A DNA stretch of 64,000 bases from Streptomyces rimosus subsp. rimosus (lineage in GTDB: Bacteria > Actinomycetota > Actinomycetes > Streptomycetales > Streptomycetaceae): NCBI RefSeq assembly GCF_000720725.1, contig NZ_JOCQ01000025.1:38415-102414 (forward strand), written 5' to 3'. The position numbers and the translations under genes were made by a program. Positions 56,554 through 64,000 of this stretch are shown piece after piece; within the stretch, counting starts at the first letter, position 1; the number at the start of each line of letters is the position of its first letter. The notes under the pieces were generated by a model, which had not been told where the DNA came from, did not search any database, and saw only the letters and a program-made list of their open reading frames with translations.

Positions 56554-57765
56554 GTGATCGCGAACGTATCGGTGCACCGGCGGGCCAACGCCTTCGCCCA
56601 AGCCCTGGAGGAGCAGGTCCTCCCGGGCGAGGCGGCCGAGGACGAGGCCGGCACACCGGCGCAAGCGTGCGGGGAAGCAAGGCTGTTGGCGGTCGCCGAC
56701 ACCCTCGGCGAACTCCCCAGGCCCGAGTTGGACCCCGAGGTCAAGACCGTCCACCGGGCCCAGCTCATCGCGGCCATGGAGGCGGCCTTCGCCGAGGACG
56801 ACGGCCGGGTGCCCCAGCCGCGCGGCACCCGCGGCGCGCACCGCGCCGCCAAATCCCTGGGCCGGCTGCGCCCGCGCTCCCGGCTGTCCAAGGGGCTCGC
56901 GGCGGGCGGCCTGACGGTGGGCGTCGCAGCGGGCGCCTTCAGCGGCGTCGCCGCCGCCAGTACCGACGCCCTCCCGGGTGACACCCTCTACGGCCTCAAG
57001 CGCGGCATGGAGGACCTGAAGCTGGACATGGCGGACGACGAGTCCGAGCGCGGCCGCCTCTTCCTCGACCAGGCCTCCACCCGCATGTTCGAGGCCCACC
57101 GCCTCCTGGAGCGCGACCGCATCGGCGAACTCGACCACGAGGCCCTGGCCGAGGTCCGCAAGGCCCTCTCGGGCGTCACCCAGGACGCCGGCGAGGGCCA
57201 CCGCCTGCTTCACGAGGCATACGAGCGCGACGGCTCCCTCGGCCCTATCCAGACGCTCAACTCCTTCACCAGGTCGCACCGCGACAGCTGGAGTCGGCTG
57301 CGCGATCGCCTCCCGGCCCAGCTGATGGACGTGCGCGACGAGGTCAGCTCGGTCTTCGACGCCATAGACGAAGAGGTCGGACCGCTGCGCTCGCTGCTGC
57401 CCAAGCATCCGGGCGGCGAGAGCCACCGCGAGAGCGCCCCCGAGGCCCCCGCGCGGGGCGACGCCTCCCAGGGCCGTACGGACCGCCCGTCCCCGTCCGG
57501 GGAGAGCGCCTCCTCGTCCGGTCGGGCCGACGGCTCCCAGGCGCCACGGCACCGGCCGTCCTCCTCCCCGTCCCGCAAGGACGACGGACTGCTCGGCGGC
57601 AGCACGGGCGGCCTGCTCGACCCGCCCGCCGACACCGGCACCCCCGCCCCGGACGGCAAGGGCGCCGGCAAGGAGACGCCGCACGAGCCCGACGTCACGA
57701 TCCCGCCGCTGCTCCCCGGCCTGCTGCCGGACATCGGCCTGGACGGCAAGAACCCGCTGGGCTGA
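56554..57765 (+). CDS. rsbN: membrane anti-sigma factor RsbN
   Basis: 403 residues from GTG 56554, 8 nt after AGGAGG; a GTG at 56545 overlaps the ribosome site. The N-terminal cytoplasmic about 110 residues (VSVHRRANAFAQALEE, then VKTVHRAQLIAAMEAAF) bind BldN. One transmembrane helix at about 113-135. Outside, a DUF5667-type helical domain (GDTLYGLKRGMEDLKLD, ERGRLFLDQASTRMFEAHRLL in parts) and a long Ser/Pro/Gly-rich tail. It holds BldN inactive until development. Directly downstream of bldN, with its own BldN-type promoter. Confidence 0.93.
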   Translation: MIANVSVHRRANAFAQALEEQVLPGEAAEDEAGTPAQACGEARLLAVADTLGELPRPELDPEVKTVHRAQLIAAMEAAFAEDDGRVPQPRGTRGAHRAAKSLGRLRPRSRLSKGLAAGGLTVGVAAGAFSGVAAASTDALPGDTLYGLKRGMEDLKLDMADDESERGRLFLDQASTRMFEAHRLLERDRIGELDHEALAEVRKALSGVTQDAGEGHRLLHEAYERDGSLGPIQTLNSFTRSHRDSWSRLRDRLPAQLMDVRDEVSSVFDAIDEEVGPLRSLLPKHPGGESHRESAPEAPARGDASQGRTDRPSPSGESASSSGRADGSQAPRHRPSSSPSRKDDGLLGGSTGGLLDPPADTGTPAPDGKGAGKETPHEPDVTIPPLLPGLLPDIGLDGKNPLG

Positions 57766-57772
57766 CCCGCCC

Positions 57773-57812
57773 GCGACGCCCCGGAGCCGGACGCACGGCT
57801 CCGGGGCGTCGC
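57773..57812. terminator. bidirectional terminator, rsbN / acyltransferase
   Basis: 17-nt perfect arms (57773-57789 and 57796-57812, GCGACGCCCCGGAGCCG and its complement) with a 6-nt loop between two convergent genes. Confidence 0.92.
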
Positions 57813-57858
57813 GCGTCGCACGGGCGGTCCCCGGGCCGTGGACCTTGGGAAGAACCCT

Positions 57859-58851
57859 CTAGAAGAACACCGACCGCCGCTGCACCAGCAGCTTGTAGAG
57901 CGTGTGCTGGATCGTTTCGCGCACCTGGTCCGTCAGGTTGAACATCAGCATCGGGTCGTCCGCGGCCTCCGCCGGGTAGCCGTCCGTCGGGATCGGCTCC
58001 CCGAACTGGATCGTCCACTTCGTCGGCAGCGGCACCAGCCCCAGCGGCCCGAACCACGGAAAGGTGGGGGTCAGCGGGAAGTACGGGAAGCCCAGCACCC
58101 GTGCCAGCGTCTTGGCGTCGCCGATCTTCGGGTAGATCTCCTCGGCGCCCACGATCGAGCACGGCACGATCGGCACCCCGGCCCGCAGCGCGGTGGACAC
58201 GAACCCGCCGCGCCCGAACCGCTGGAGCTTGTAGCGGTCCGCAAACGGCTTGCCGATGCCCTTGAAGCCCTCCGGCATCACCCCGACGACCTCGCCGCGC
58301 TCCAGCAGCCGCTGCGCGTCCTCCGCGCAGGCGAGCGTGTGCCCGGCCTTGCGCGCCAGCTCGTTGATCACCGGCAGGACGAAGACCAGGTCGGCCGCGA
58401 GCAGCCGCAGGTGCCGGCCGGCCGGGTGGTGGTCGTGCACCGCGACCTGGAGCATCAGCCCGTCCAGCGGCAGCGTCCCGGAGTGGTTGGCGACGATCAG
58501 CGCGCCGCCGTCGGCCGGGATGTTCTCGATCCCCTTCACCTCGACCCGGAAGTACTTCTCGTACAGCGGCCGCAGCACCGACATCAGGACCTGGTCGGTG
58601 AGCTCCTCGTCGTACCCGAAGTCGTCGACCTCGTACTCGCCGGTGAGCCGTCGGCGCAGGAAGCGCAGGCCCCCGGCGATGCGCTGCTCCAGGGACGCCC
58701 CCGCCGCCCCGGACGGCTGCTCCGGCGCTTCCTGCCGCCGCGGTTCCGGTACGGGCGCCAGCGCCGTACGGCGGCCTCCGCGGCCCGGCCGCTTGACCTT
58801 TCTGCGCGACCGGGGCTCCTCGCCGAAGGGAATGACCTTGGCGTCCGCCAT
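57859..58851 (-). CDS. 1-acylglycerol-3-phosphate O-acyltransferase family protein (PlsC-like)
   Basis: 330 residues. Acyltransferase motif I ANHSGTLPLDG (H-x4-D), motif III GVMPEGFKGIG and a later block IVGAEEIYPKIGDAK. The first 60 residues are basic and disordered. It transfers acyl chains to a lipid; such proteins with the extended DUF374-like shape are common beside NAD-epimerases in actinobacteria. ATG 58851 follows the epimerase stop by 14 nt with GAGGAG between, so they form an operon, both probably serving membrane lipid or glycolipid synthesis. Confidence 0.88.
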   Translation of the reverse strand: MADAKVIPFGEEPRSRRKVKRPGRGGRRTALAPVPEPRRQEAPEQPSGAAGASLEQRIAGGLRFLRRRLTGEYEVDDFGYDEELTDQVLMSVLRPLYEKYFRVEVKGIENIPADGGALIVANHSGTLPLDGLMLQVAVHDHHPAGRHLRLLAADLVFVLPVINELARKAGHTLACAEDAQRLLERGEVVGVMPEGFKGIGKPFADRYKLQRFGRGGFVSTALRAGVPIVPCSIVGAEEIYPKIGDAKTLARVLGFPYFPLTPTFPWFGPLGLVPLPTKWTIQFGEPIPTDGYPAEAADDPMLMFNLTDQVRETIQHTLYKLLVQRRSVFF

Positions 58852-58865
58852 CGTGGGTGAACTCC

Positions 58866-59924
58866 TCACAGGGTCGGGCCGCTGCGTGCGGGCAGCACGG
58901 CGGCGAGCCGGTCGACGGTACGGGCGAGGACCTCGGGCGGCAGCAGCCCGGGCCCGCGGCTGCGGGCGAATTCCGCGAAGGTCTCCGCCGTCGTGTATTT
59001 CGGGTGAAACCCCAGTGTCTCGCGCATCTGGGTCGTCTGGACGACCCGGCCGTGGGTGAGCATCCGGATCTGCTCCGGCGAGAAGTCGGAGATGCCGAGG
59101 GAGCGCAGCGCGGTGCCGGCCCAGGTGACGGTCGGCAGGAACAGCGGCAGCGTGGGGCGGCCCAGCCGCCGGGAGCACTGGGAGAGCAGCAGCGCGCCGT
59201 CCCCCGCGATGTTGAAGGTGCCGCTGTTGAGCGTGCCGCGGCGGGGCTTGCCGGAGGCCATGCACAGCGCCTCGATGGCGTCGTCCTCGTGGACGAACTG
59301 CAGTCGCGGGTCGTATCCGAGGACGGTGGGGAGCACCGGCAGCGAGAAGTACTCGGCGAGCGGCGAGTCGGCGCACGCCCCGAGGACGTTGGCGAAGCGC
59401 AGCACGCACACCGCGACGTCCGGGCGGCGCCGGGCGAAGCCGCGTACATAGCCCTCGACCTCGACGGCGTCCTTGGCGAAGCCGCCGCTGGGCAGCGACT
59501 TCGGCGGCGTGGTCTCGGTGAAGACGGCCGGGTCGCGGGGCGCGGAGCCGTACACACTGCTGCTGGACTTCACCACCAGCCGCTTGACGTGCGGTGCCTT
59601 CTGGCAGGCACCGAGCAGCTGCATGGTGCCGATGACATTGGTCTCCTTGACCGTCGCCCGGCTGCCGCGGCCGCCCCGCCCGCCGAGCGGCGTGCCGTTG
59701 ATGTCCATGTGAACCACAGTGTCCACATTGGTCTCGGCCAGCACTCTGGCAATGGCCGGATGCCTGATGTCGGCCTTGAGGAAATCCGCCCCGCCCAAAT
59801 GGTGCTCGGGCGCTACGGCGTCCACTCCGATCACCCGGTCGACGTCGGGGTCGCGCTGAATGCGTCGTACGAACCGGCCCCCCAGCTGCCGTGCGACTCC
59901 GGTGACGAGCACGACCTTTCCCAA
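58866..59924 (-). CDS. NAD-dependent epimerase/dehydratase-type extended SDR
   Basis: 352 residues from TTG 59924, with GGAAGG 8-9 nt upstream. Nucleotide loop VVLVTGVARQLGGRF, FLKADIRHPAIARVL, and TVVHMDINGTP. The usual active-site YxxxK is hard to find (VYGSAPRDPAVF shows Tyr but the Lys is displaced), so it may be a cofactor-binding or atypical member. Operon with the PlsC-like acyltransferase. The pair, transcribed away from bS22/BldC-type genes, is conserved in my memory of Streptomyces chromosomes near bldN. Confidence 0.85.
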   Translation of the reverse strand: MGKVVLVTGVARQLGGRFVRRIQRDPDVDRVIGVDAVAPEHHLGGADFLKADIRHPAIARVLAETNVDTVVHMDINGTPLGGRGGRGSRATVKETNVIGTMQLLGACQKAPHVKRLVVKSSSSVYGSAPRDPAVFTETTPPKSLPSGGFAKDAVEVEGYVRGFARRRPDVAVCVLRFANVLGACADSPLAEYFSLPVLPTVLGYDPRLQFVHEDDAIEALCMASGKPRRGTLNSGTFNIAGDGALLLSQCSRRLGRPTLPLFLPTVTWAGTALRSLGISDFSPEQIRMLTHGRVVQTTQMRETLGFHPKYTTAETFAEFARSRGPGLLPPEVLARTVDRLAAVLPARSGPTL

Positions 59925-60349
59925 GATCAGCCCTTCCTTCCCGCCCTTTGTCCCTCGCGTGAGCCGAGCTGTGACGCCACGCTATCGGGTCGTTGTTGCG
60001 CTGTGATGACCGCGGGTTGCCGCTGGCTACATTTCAAGCCTTGGCCCGAGCTTTGCCCTTCCCGTCGGCCGGTTTTCCGCCCCGGCCGGGCCCTTGCGCC
60101 CGCACGCGTCGCGCTTTATCCGGACGGGCGCGCCGCGCCCCTGAGGACGTCCCGTCGGGCGGCCCGTAATGCCGTACGGCTATCCGTACGGCGGCCGGCA
60201 AACCGGGCCCCGCCGCACACGCCGCGGGGATTTCACCGGCCGCCCGCCGCCGCGCCCCACCGAGTGCACCGCAAAGCCGCCCCCGAAACGCACCGCAGCC
60301 CCCCACCGCGTGGTGCGGTGAGAGGCTGCGATATCGCGATCAGCGGCGC
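59925..60349. other. 425-bp region without a supported gene
   Basis: A minus-strand frame at 60034-60306 is open (90 codons, basic, ending in KGKARAKA) but has poor third-position bias and no ribosome site, so I do not call it. The self-complementary CCGTACGG occurs twice at 60172 and 60184. The left part must carry the epimerase promoter. Confidence 0.5.
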
Positions 60350-60448
60350 TTACTTCTTGTTGCGACGCTGAACACGGGTGCGCTTGAGCAGCTTGCGGTG
60401 CTTCTTCTTGGCCATCCGCTTGCGCCGCTTCTTGATAACAGAGCCCAC
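60350..60448 (-). CDS. 32-residue AURKAIP1/COX24-domain protein (bS22-like ribosomal protein)
   Basis: GTG 60448 to TAA. Product begins MGSVIKKRRKRMAKKKHRKL and ends KRTRVQRRNKK; more than half of its residues are Lys or Arg. This matches the tiny actinobacterial proteins homologous to mitochondrial COX24/AURKAIP1 and mycobacterial bS22, which sits at the decoding side of the small ribosomal subunit. GAGGG lies upstream of the GTG. Too small for common gene finders but highly conserved. Confidence 0.9.
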   Translation of the reverse strand: MGSVIKKRRKRMAKKKHRKLLKRTRVQRRNKK

Positions 60449-60567
60449 GACTACCCTCGCTCACTTCGTATCACTCGGTGCGGGGCGTCCGAGCCCACAC
60501 TACCTACATCGGGCCAGCCTACCCGGCGTCGAGCCTACGGCGTAATCCGAGGGTCCTCTTGAGCCCC

Positions 60568-60777
60568 TCAGGCCGATTCCACCCCCACGTAGGACTCACG
60601 GAGGTAGTCGTGGACCGCTTGCTCCGGGACCCGGAACGACCTCCCCACTCGGATCGCGGGCAGATGACCGCTGTGCACCAAGCGGTACACGGTCATCTTC
60701 GACACTCGCATCACCGTGGCGACTTCCGCCACGGTCAGGAACACGACCTCATTCAGAGGCCTTTGGTCTGCAGCCAT
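60568..60777 (-). CDS. BldC/excisionase-type MerR-like HTH DNA-binding protein
   Basis: 69 residues from ATG 60777; the upstream 60810 start adds 11 unlikely residues. It is nearly all winged helix: FLTVAEVATVMRVSKMTVYRLVHSG, quoted as FLTVAEVATVMRVSK and MTVYRLVHSG, then HLPAIRVGRSFRVPEQAV. The family includes BldC, which binds direct repeats. Adjacent to bS22 and near bldN. I tentatively recall a developmental gene of this type at this place (a BldD target) but leave it unnamed. Confidence 0.9.
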   Translation of the reverse strand: MAADQRPLNEVVFLTVAEVATVMRVSKMTVYRLVHSGHLPAIRVGRSFRVPEQAVHDYLRESYVGVESA

Positions 60778-60905
60778 GACACACCTGAACCTTCCGCACA
60801 TGACGGGCACCGGCTTCCCCTCCGGTGACTCCCCGTCGCTGTGCGCTCACTCCCCAGGTTAGGGGCGGGTGATGCGAGTGGGGAAGAGGAGCAGCGATCG
60901 GCCGC

Positions 60906-61808
60906 CTACTGTGACAGACACGCTCGATTGAGTACATAGCGAGTAAGCGGTCGGTAGTAATCAGACCGCACAGCGTCATCAAGCGGAACTACGGCGGACA
61001 CCCGCCCCTCCGCCTGTCCGACGAACAGCGCGGGATCGTCCGTATCCGCCAGTCCGATGGCCTCAAAGCCCAGCTGACCTGCTCCGCAGACCCATCCGTG
61101 GTCACCGATCACCAGCTCGGGAAGCGGCCCGCCGGCGTCTGCGGCGGCGTCGAGGGCGGTACGAACCGGGAGGGGGGAGTGGGTGTGCACGCCCGGCTCA
61201 CCGGGTCCGCGCCGCACGCCCGGTTCGCGCATCAGCGCGACTCCCCGTACGTAGTCAAGGTTGTACGTGCGTACCCCGAATCGGGTCGCTATGTCGACAC
61301 AGCGGCCATACGCCGGGGTGAGAACGGTGCATCCCGCCGCCGACAGGGCGTCTGCCAACCCGCCGTAGAAGCCCAGCAGCCGGTGCGGGTGGCCCGTTCC
61401 GATCAGTACCGCAGCGTGCCGGGCGGCCGCCGCGCCGAGCCGGTCCGCGAAGGCATCCAGTCCCGCGAGCGTACAGTCCGGATCGATCGAATCGAGGCCG
61501 GAAGTATGCCTGGGATCGGCCGAAACTCCACACTGCTCAGCCATCACTCGAAGCACTTCACTCACGGACCAGTCATCCGCGGGCTCCAGACCGATCAGCG
61601 CGCGCGGATCGCCGGCCGCGAAGAGGCGGTAGCGCGTCAGGCTCTTCTCCCGGGATGTCGCGATCGTCCCCGCGAGCCGCACCCTGACCACATACGCCTT
61701 CAGCGCGTCGGCATCCGCCGCCGCGTCCGCGTCCGTACCGGATTCCCACACAGGTGCCCATGCTGGCGCCCCGGCTCCCGTCCCATGCCCGAACCGCCCA
61801 GTAGTCAC
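60906..61808 (-). CDS. phosphatase-like conserved protein
   Basis: 300 residues. Pro/Ala-rich start, then a mostly soluble domain. Possible functional patches: AVLIGTGHPHRLLGFYGGLAD, quoted as AVLIGTGHPHRL and GFYGGLAD, a GDHGWVCGAGQLGFEAIG glycine-rich loop, and the end YYRPLTRYVLNRA. In Streptomyces this gene is annotated as a phosphatase, as far as I recall, but no classical HAD or PTP motif is seen, so the activity is doubtful. Same strand and order as the BldC-type gene downstream. Confidence 0.65.
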   Translation of the reverse strand: MTTGRFGHGTGAGAPAWAPVWESGTDADAAADADALKAYVVRVRLAGTIATSREKSLTRYRLFAAGDPRALIGLEPADDWSVSEVLRVMAEQCGVSADPRHTSGLDSIDPDCTLAGLDAFADRLGAAAARHAAVLIGTGHPHRLLGFYGGLADALSAAGCTVLTPAYGRCVDIATRFGVRTYNLDYVRGVALMREPGVRRGPGEPGVHTHSPLPVRTALDAAADAGGPLPELVIGDHGWVCGAGQLGFEAIGLADTDDPALFVGQAEGRVSAVVPLDDAVRSDYYRPLTRYVLNRACLSQ

Positions 61809-61942
61809 ACTTCCGGGCGCATCGTCCCGAAGTGACGCCCCGTGGGGTCCATCCGCCTTTATGGCGGCAGGCCGTGCGCGGGAGTCGAATCTCGCCCGGG
61901 CACCCCGTTCGTCCGAGGGTCCCGATCACCTGGGCGGGGGCT

Positions 61943-61974
61943 GTTCTCCCGGGGGCCCGTTCTCCCGGGGCCCC
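61943..61974. repeat. 16-bp tandem duplication, GTTCTCCCGGGG-type
   Basis: Two units, 61943-61958 and 61959-61974, differ by one base. Each contains CCCGGGG and can fold with the other, so it may act as a terminator after the deacetylase gene that stops at 61983. Confidence 0.75.
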
Positions 61975-61982
61975 GTTCGCTC

Positions 61983-63164
61983 CTAAGGCAGCAGCCCGTG
62001 CGCGGGGAACACCGCGCGCCGCGTCGCCAGTACCGCCTGGTCCAAGCGGTCGGCCGGGTCGTACCCCTCACCGTGGAAGTCGCGCCAGCCGGCGCCGCGC
62101 CCGTCCGTCATCCGCGGCGGCGCCCCCTGCCGGGTACGCCGGTAGACCTCGTGCCGCCACTCCTCCGGCACCGGGGCCGTGGGCTCGATCGGCCGTCCCG
62201 CCGCGATCGCCACCAGGTGCGTCCAACTGCGCGGTACGACGTCCACCACCGCGTAACCGCCGCCGCCCAGCGCGACCCAGCGCCCCCCGGCGGTCTCGTG
62301 CGCCAGGTCGTGGCAGGCGGCCGCCACCGCACGCTGTGCGTCCAGGCTGACCGCCAGGTGGGCGAGCGGGTCCTCGAAGTGGGTGTCCGCGCCGTGCTGC
62401 GTCACCAGGACGTCGGGCCGGAACGCGGTCAGCAGCTCCGGCACCACCGCGTGGAAGGCGCGCAGCCAGCCCTCGTCGCCGGTGCCGGCGGGCAGCGCCA
62501 CGTTCACCGCGCTGCCCTCGGCCGCCGTGCCGCCGGTCTCCTCGGGCCAACCGGTCTGCGGGAACAGCGTCCTGGGGTGTTCGTGCAGCGAGATCGTCAG
62601 GACCCGCGGGTCGTCCCAGAAGGCCGCCTGGACGCCGTCCCCGTGGTGCACGTCCACGTCCACGTACGCGACGCGCTCGGCCCCGAGCTCCAGCAGGCGC
62701 GCGACGGCGAGCGCCGCGTCGTTGTAGATGCAGAAGCCCGCGGCGCCGCCCGGCATCGCGTGGTGCAGGCCGCCCGCGAAGTTCACCGCGTGCAGGGCCT
62801 CGCCCCGCCACACCGCCTCCGCAGCGCCCACCGACTGCCCAGCGATCAGCGCCGATGCCTCGTGCATCCCGGCGAACGCCGGATCGTCCTCAGTACCGAT
62901 GCCGTACGCCGGGTCGGCGGCCTTCGGGTCGGCCGAAGCCTGCCGTACGGCGTCGATGTAGTCCTCGCGGTGCACGAGCCGCAGCGTGGAGATCCCGGCG
63001 GCCCTGGCGGCCACCACCCGTACCGCGTCGGGCCCCCGGTCGAGTCCGTACGCCTCCACCAACCGCATGGTCAGCGCGAGCCGGACCGGGTCCATCGGGT
63101 GCCCGGGCCCGAAGTCGTAGCCCGTTACTGCCTCGTCCCACATCAGCTGTGCACGGCCGCTCAT
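61983..63164 (-). CDS. AcuC/class II histone-deacetylase-like hydrolase
   Basis: 393 residues from ATG 63164 (GTG 63173 also open). Zinc hydrolase motifs: GLHHAMPGGAAGFC, VAYVDVDVHHGDGVQ (metal Asp/His), ISLHEHPRTLFPQTG and TQHGADTHFEDPLAH. It should remove acetyl groups from lysines, for example of acetyl-CoA synthetase as AcuC does, or from polyamines. TACGGT ends 7 nt before the ATG, fitting a leaderless transcript. Last about 30 residues are Arg-rich. Confidence 0.92.
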   Translation of the reverse strand: MSGRAQLMWDEAVTGYDFGPGHPMDPVRLALTMRLVEAYGLDRGPDAVRVVAARAAGISTLRLVHREDYIDAVRQASADPKAADPAYGIGTEDDPAFAGMHEASALIAGQSVGAAEAVWRGEALHAVNFAGGLHHAMPGGAAGFCIYNDAALAVARLLELGAERVAYVDVDVHHGDGVQAAFWDDPRVLTISLHEHPRTLFPQTGWPEETGGTAAEGSAVNVALPAGTGDEGWLRAFHAVVPELLTAFRPDVLVTQHGADTHFEDPLAHLAVSLDAQRAVAAACHDLAHETAGGRWVALGGGGYAVVDVVPRSWTHLVAIAAGRPIEPTAPVPEEWRHEVYRRTRQGAPPRMTDGRGAGWRDFHGEGYDPADRLDQAVLATRRAVFPAHGLLP

Positions 63165-63233
63165 GCCCGTCACCGTATCGGTAGGGCCGAACGGGCAATC
63201 AGGGTGTGCAACAGGGGGTGCGGTCGGCCAGGA

Positions 63234-63887
63234 TCAGGTGAGCAGGTCCGGCAGGTCCTCCATGCGGGCGAACAGGGCGGTCACCTCGCCCGCCGCGGTC
63301 AGTTTGGCGGCCGGCGTCATCGCGGTGAAGCCGTATACGTCCATACCGGCGGCGATGGCGGCCCGGACGCCGAGCGGGCTGTCCTCGATCACCGCGCAGC
63401 GCTCCGGCGCCACTCCCATCTCGCGTGCCGCGTGGAGGAAGAGGTCCGGGGCCGGCTTGCCCTTGCCGACGTCCTGCGAGCTGAAGATCCGTTCGTCGTC
63501 GAACCACTGGCCGAGCCCGGTTCTGCGGTGTCCGACCCGGATTCGCTCGTGGCTGCCGGAAGAGGCCACGCAGTACGGGGTCCCGTCGGCCGCCAGCTTC
63601 CCCAGCACCTCGGGTACGCCGGCGACCGGCTCCAGCTCCCGCTCGAACGCCGCGAAGACGCGCGCGTGCAGCGTGGTCTCGAAGTCCTCGGGCAGGGATC
63701 GCCCGGTCCGTTCTTTGATCAGGTCGTACACCCGGTGCACCGCGGCGCCCATGTAGTCGTGGATCGATTCCTCGTATGTGGTCGGGTGGCCGAGTTCGGT
63801 GAGGTAAGCGGCGAGGATCGTATTGGAGATCGGCTCGCTGTCGACGAGAACGCCGTCGTTGTCAAAGATGATCAGGTCATAGCGCAT
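63234..63887 (-). CDS. HAD-superfamily phosphatase (beta-PGM/YieH-like)
   Basis: 217 residues. Motif I LIIFDNDGVLVDSEPISN, motif II YCVASSGSHER, motif III Lys in VGKGKPAPDLFLHAA and motif IV CAVIEDSPLGVRAA. The DSEP sequence after motif I suggests a small sugar-phosphate or FMN-type substrate. It lies directly downstream of the rRNA terminator, same strand, and has no convincing ribosome site in the short gap, so its promoter may be between 63888 and 63910. Confidence 0.92.
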   Translation of the reverse strand: MRYDLIIFDNDGVLVDSEPISNTILAAYLTELGHPTTYEESIHDYMGAAVHRVYDLIKERTGRSLPEDFETTLHARVFAAFERELEPVAGVPEVLGKLAADGTPYCVASSGSHERIRVGHRRTGLGQWFDDERIFSSQDVGKGKPAPDLFLHAAREMGVAPERCAVIEDSPLGVRAAIAAGMDVYGFTAMTPAAKLTAAGEVTALFARMEDLPDLLT

Positions 63888-63910
63888 GGCACCGACCCTA
63901 AAACGCGGAA

Positions 63911-63938
63911 AAGCCCCGCACCATACGGTGCGGGGCTT
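63911..63938 (-). terminator. rRNA operon terminator
   Basis: 12-nt perfect arms AAGCCCCGCACC and GGTGCGGGGCTT with a 4-nt loop, 13 nt past the 5S rRNA 3' end. On the minus strand the arm is followed by TTTTCC. Confidence 0.92.
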
Positions 63939-63950
63939 CCCACAAAAATT

Positions 63951-64000
63951 GTTCGGCGGCGTCCTACTCTCCCACAGGGTCCCCCCTGCAGTACCATCGG
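63951..64000 (-). rRNA. rrf: 5S ribosomal RNA, 3' end (partial)
   Basis: The complement of 63951-64000 reads CCGATGGTACTGCAGGGGGG through GAGAGTAGGACGCCGCCGAAC, the classic 3' half of actinobacterial 5S rRNA. The gene continues past the window. The rRNA operon must therefore be transcribed toward lower coordinates, with 16S and 23S to the right. Confidence 0.95.

Noticed and set aside
60034..60306. 90-codon minus-strand ORF between the epimerase and bS22-like genes
   Set aside because: Third-position GC is low, there is no ribosome site and the product is low-complexity basic sequence.

Overview
The window is chromosomal DNA of a Streptomyces or a very close relative. Third codon positions are almost all G or C, GTG and TTG starts are common, and the developmental sigma factor BldN sits beside its anti-sigma factor RsbN. 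Rex with its operator heads a heme operon. Other genus hallmarks are an XRE/DUF5753 + DUF397 + ATPase cassette, DUF3558 and DUF4232 lipoproteins, a DUF2637 protein and S. griseus-type trypsins. No prophage, CRISPR array, tRNA or antibiotic biosynthetic cluster was seen. The right edge cuts into a 5S rRNA gene.

Layout. 1-9.0 kb: a phosphotransferase, then a minus-strand block for System II cytochrome c maturation (ResA-like thioredoxin, CcdA, ResB, CcsB), a lipoprotein polysaccharide deacetylase, a histidine phosphatase and hemL. 9.4-18 kb: small metabolic and regulatory genes (serine hydrolase, degenerate STAS protein, SDRs, cupin, TetR-controlled FAD monooxygenase, AAA ATPase, YnfA protein). 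18.3-22.5 kb: two tandem RNHCP zinc-motif proteins facing the RNA ligase RtcB, then two DUF3558 lipoproteins. 22.5-31.3 kb: DUF2637 membrane protein, a GH65 phosphorylase/beta-phosphoglucomutase pair, and class I LysRS divergent from ArgRS. 31.4-43.2 kb is the accessory zone: HTH-membrane regulator, a 38-residue membrane ORF, DUF4232 lipoprotein, WYL regulator divergent from a VOC protein, a dead IS481 element, class A beta-lactamase, an N-terminally short DUF4328 gene, an MFS exporter overlapping an ATPase tail to tail, a WhiJ-type cassette, a Phd/RelE-like toxin-antitoxin pair and an XRE-cupin/GNAT operon. 43.3-46.6 kb: two trypsin paralogues with matching promoters and a two-repeat secreted protein. 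46.7-52.7 kb: rex-hemA-hemC-hemD-hemB, every junction a 4-nt overlap. 53-57.8 kb: glutaredoxin, HAD-IB phosphatase, bldN, rsbN. 57.9-64 kb: acyltransferase, epimerase, a 32-residue bS22-like protein, BldC-type HTH protein, phosphatase-like protein, AcuC/HDAC-like deacetylase, HAD phosphatase and the 3' end of 5S rRNA.

How they work together. Rex senses NADH/NAD+; a near-perfect Rex operator lies upstream of rex, so heme synthesis is probably tied to respiratory state. The same window carries the c-type cytochrome assembly genes and hemL, which use or feed that heme. BldN activates aerial-development genes and is held at the membrane by RsbN; a BldN-like promoter precedes rsbN, giving negative feedback. 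Several regulator genes carry short palindromes close to their own or a divergent partner's start codon and appear to be self-contained local circuits.

The less-described signals are: (i) tandem duplications of the last coding bases, beginning at or spanning the stop codon, at three unrelated genes; (ii) the RNHCP-RNHCP/RtcB arrangement; (iii) two abutting 11-bp palindromes directly against the antitoxin start codon; (iv) the CCAAC-N4-GTTG operator array of the TetR/monooxygenase pair; (v) five leaderless genes with a TANNNT box 6-7 nt before ATG. Coordinates and motifs come from reading the sequence; family names come from remembered family features, not from a search.
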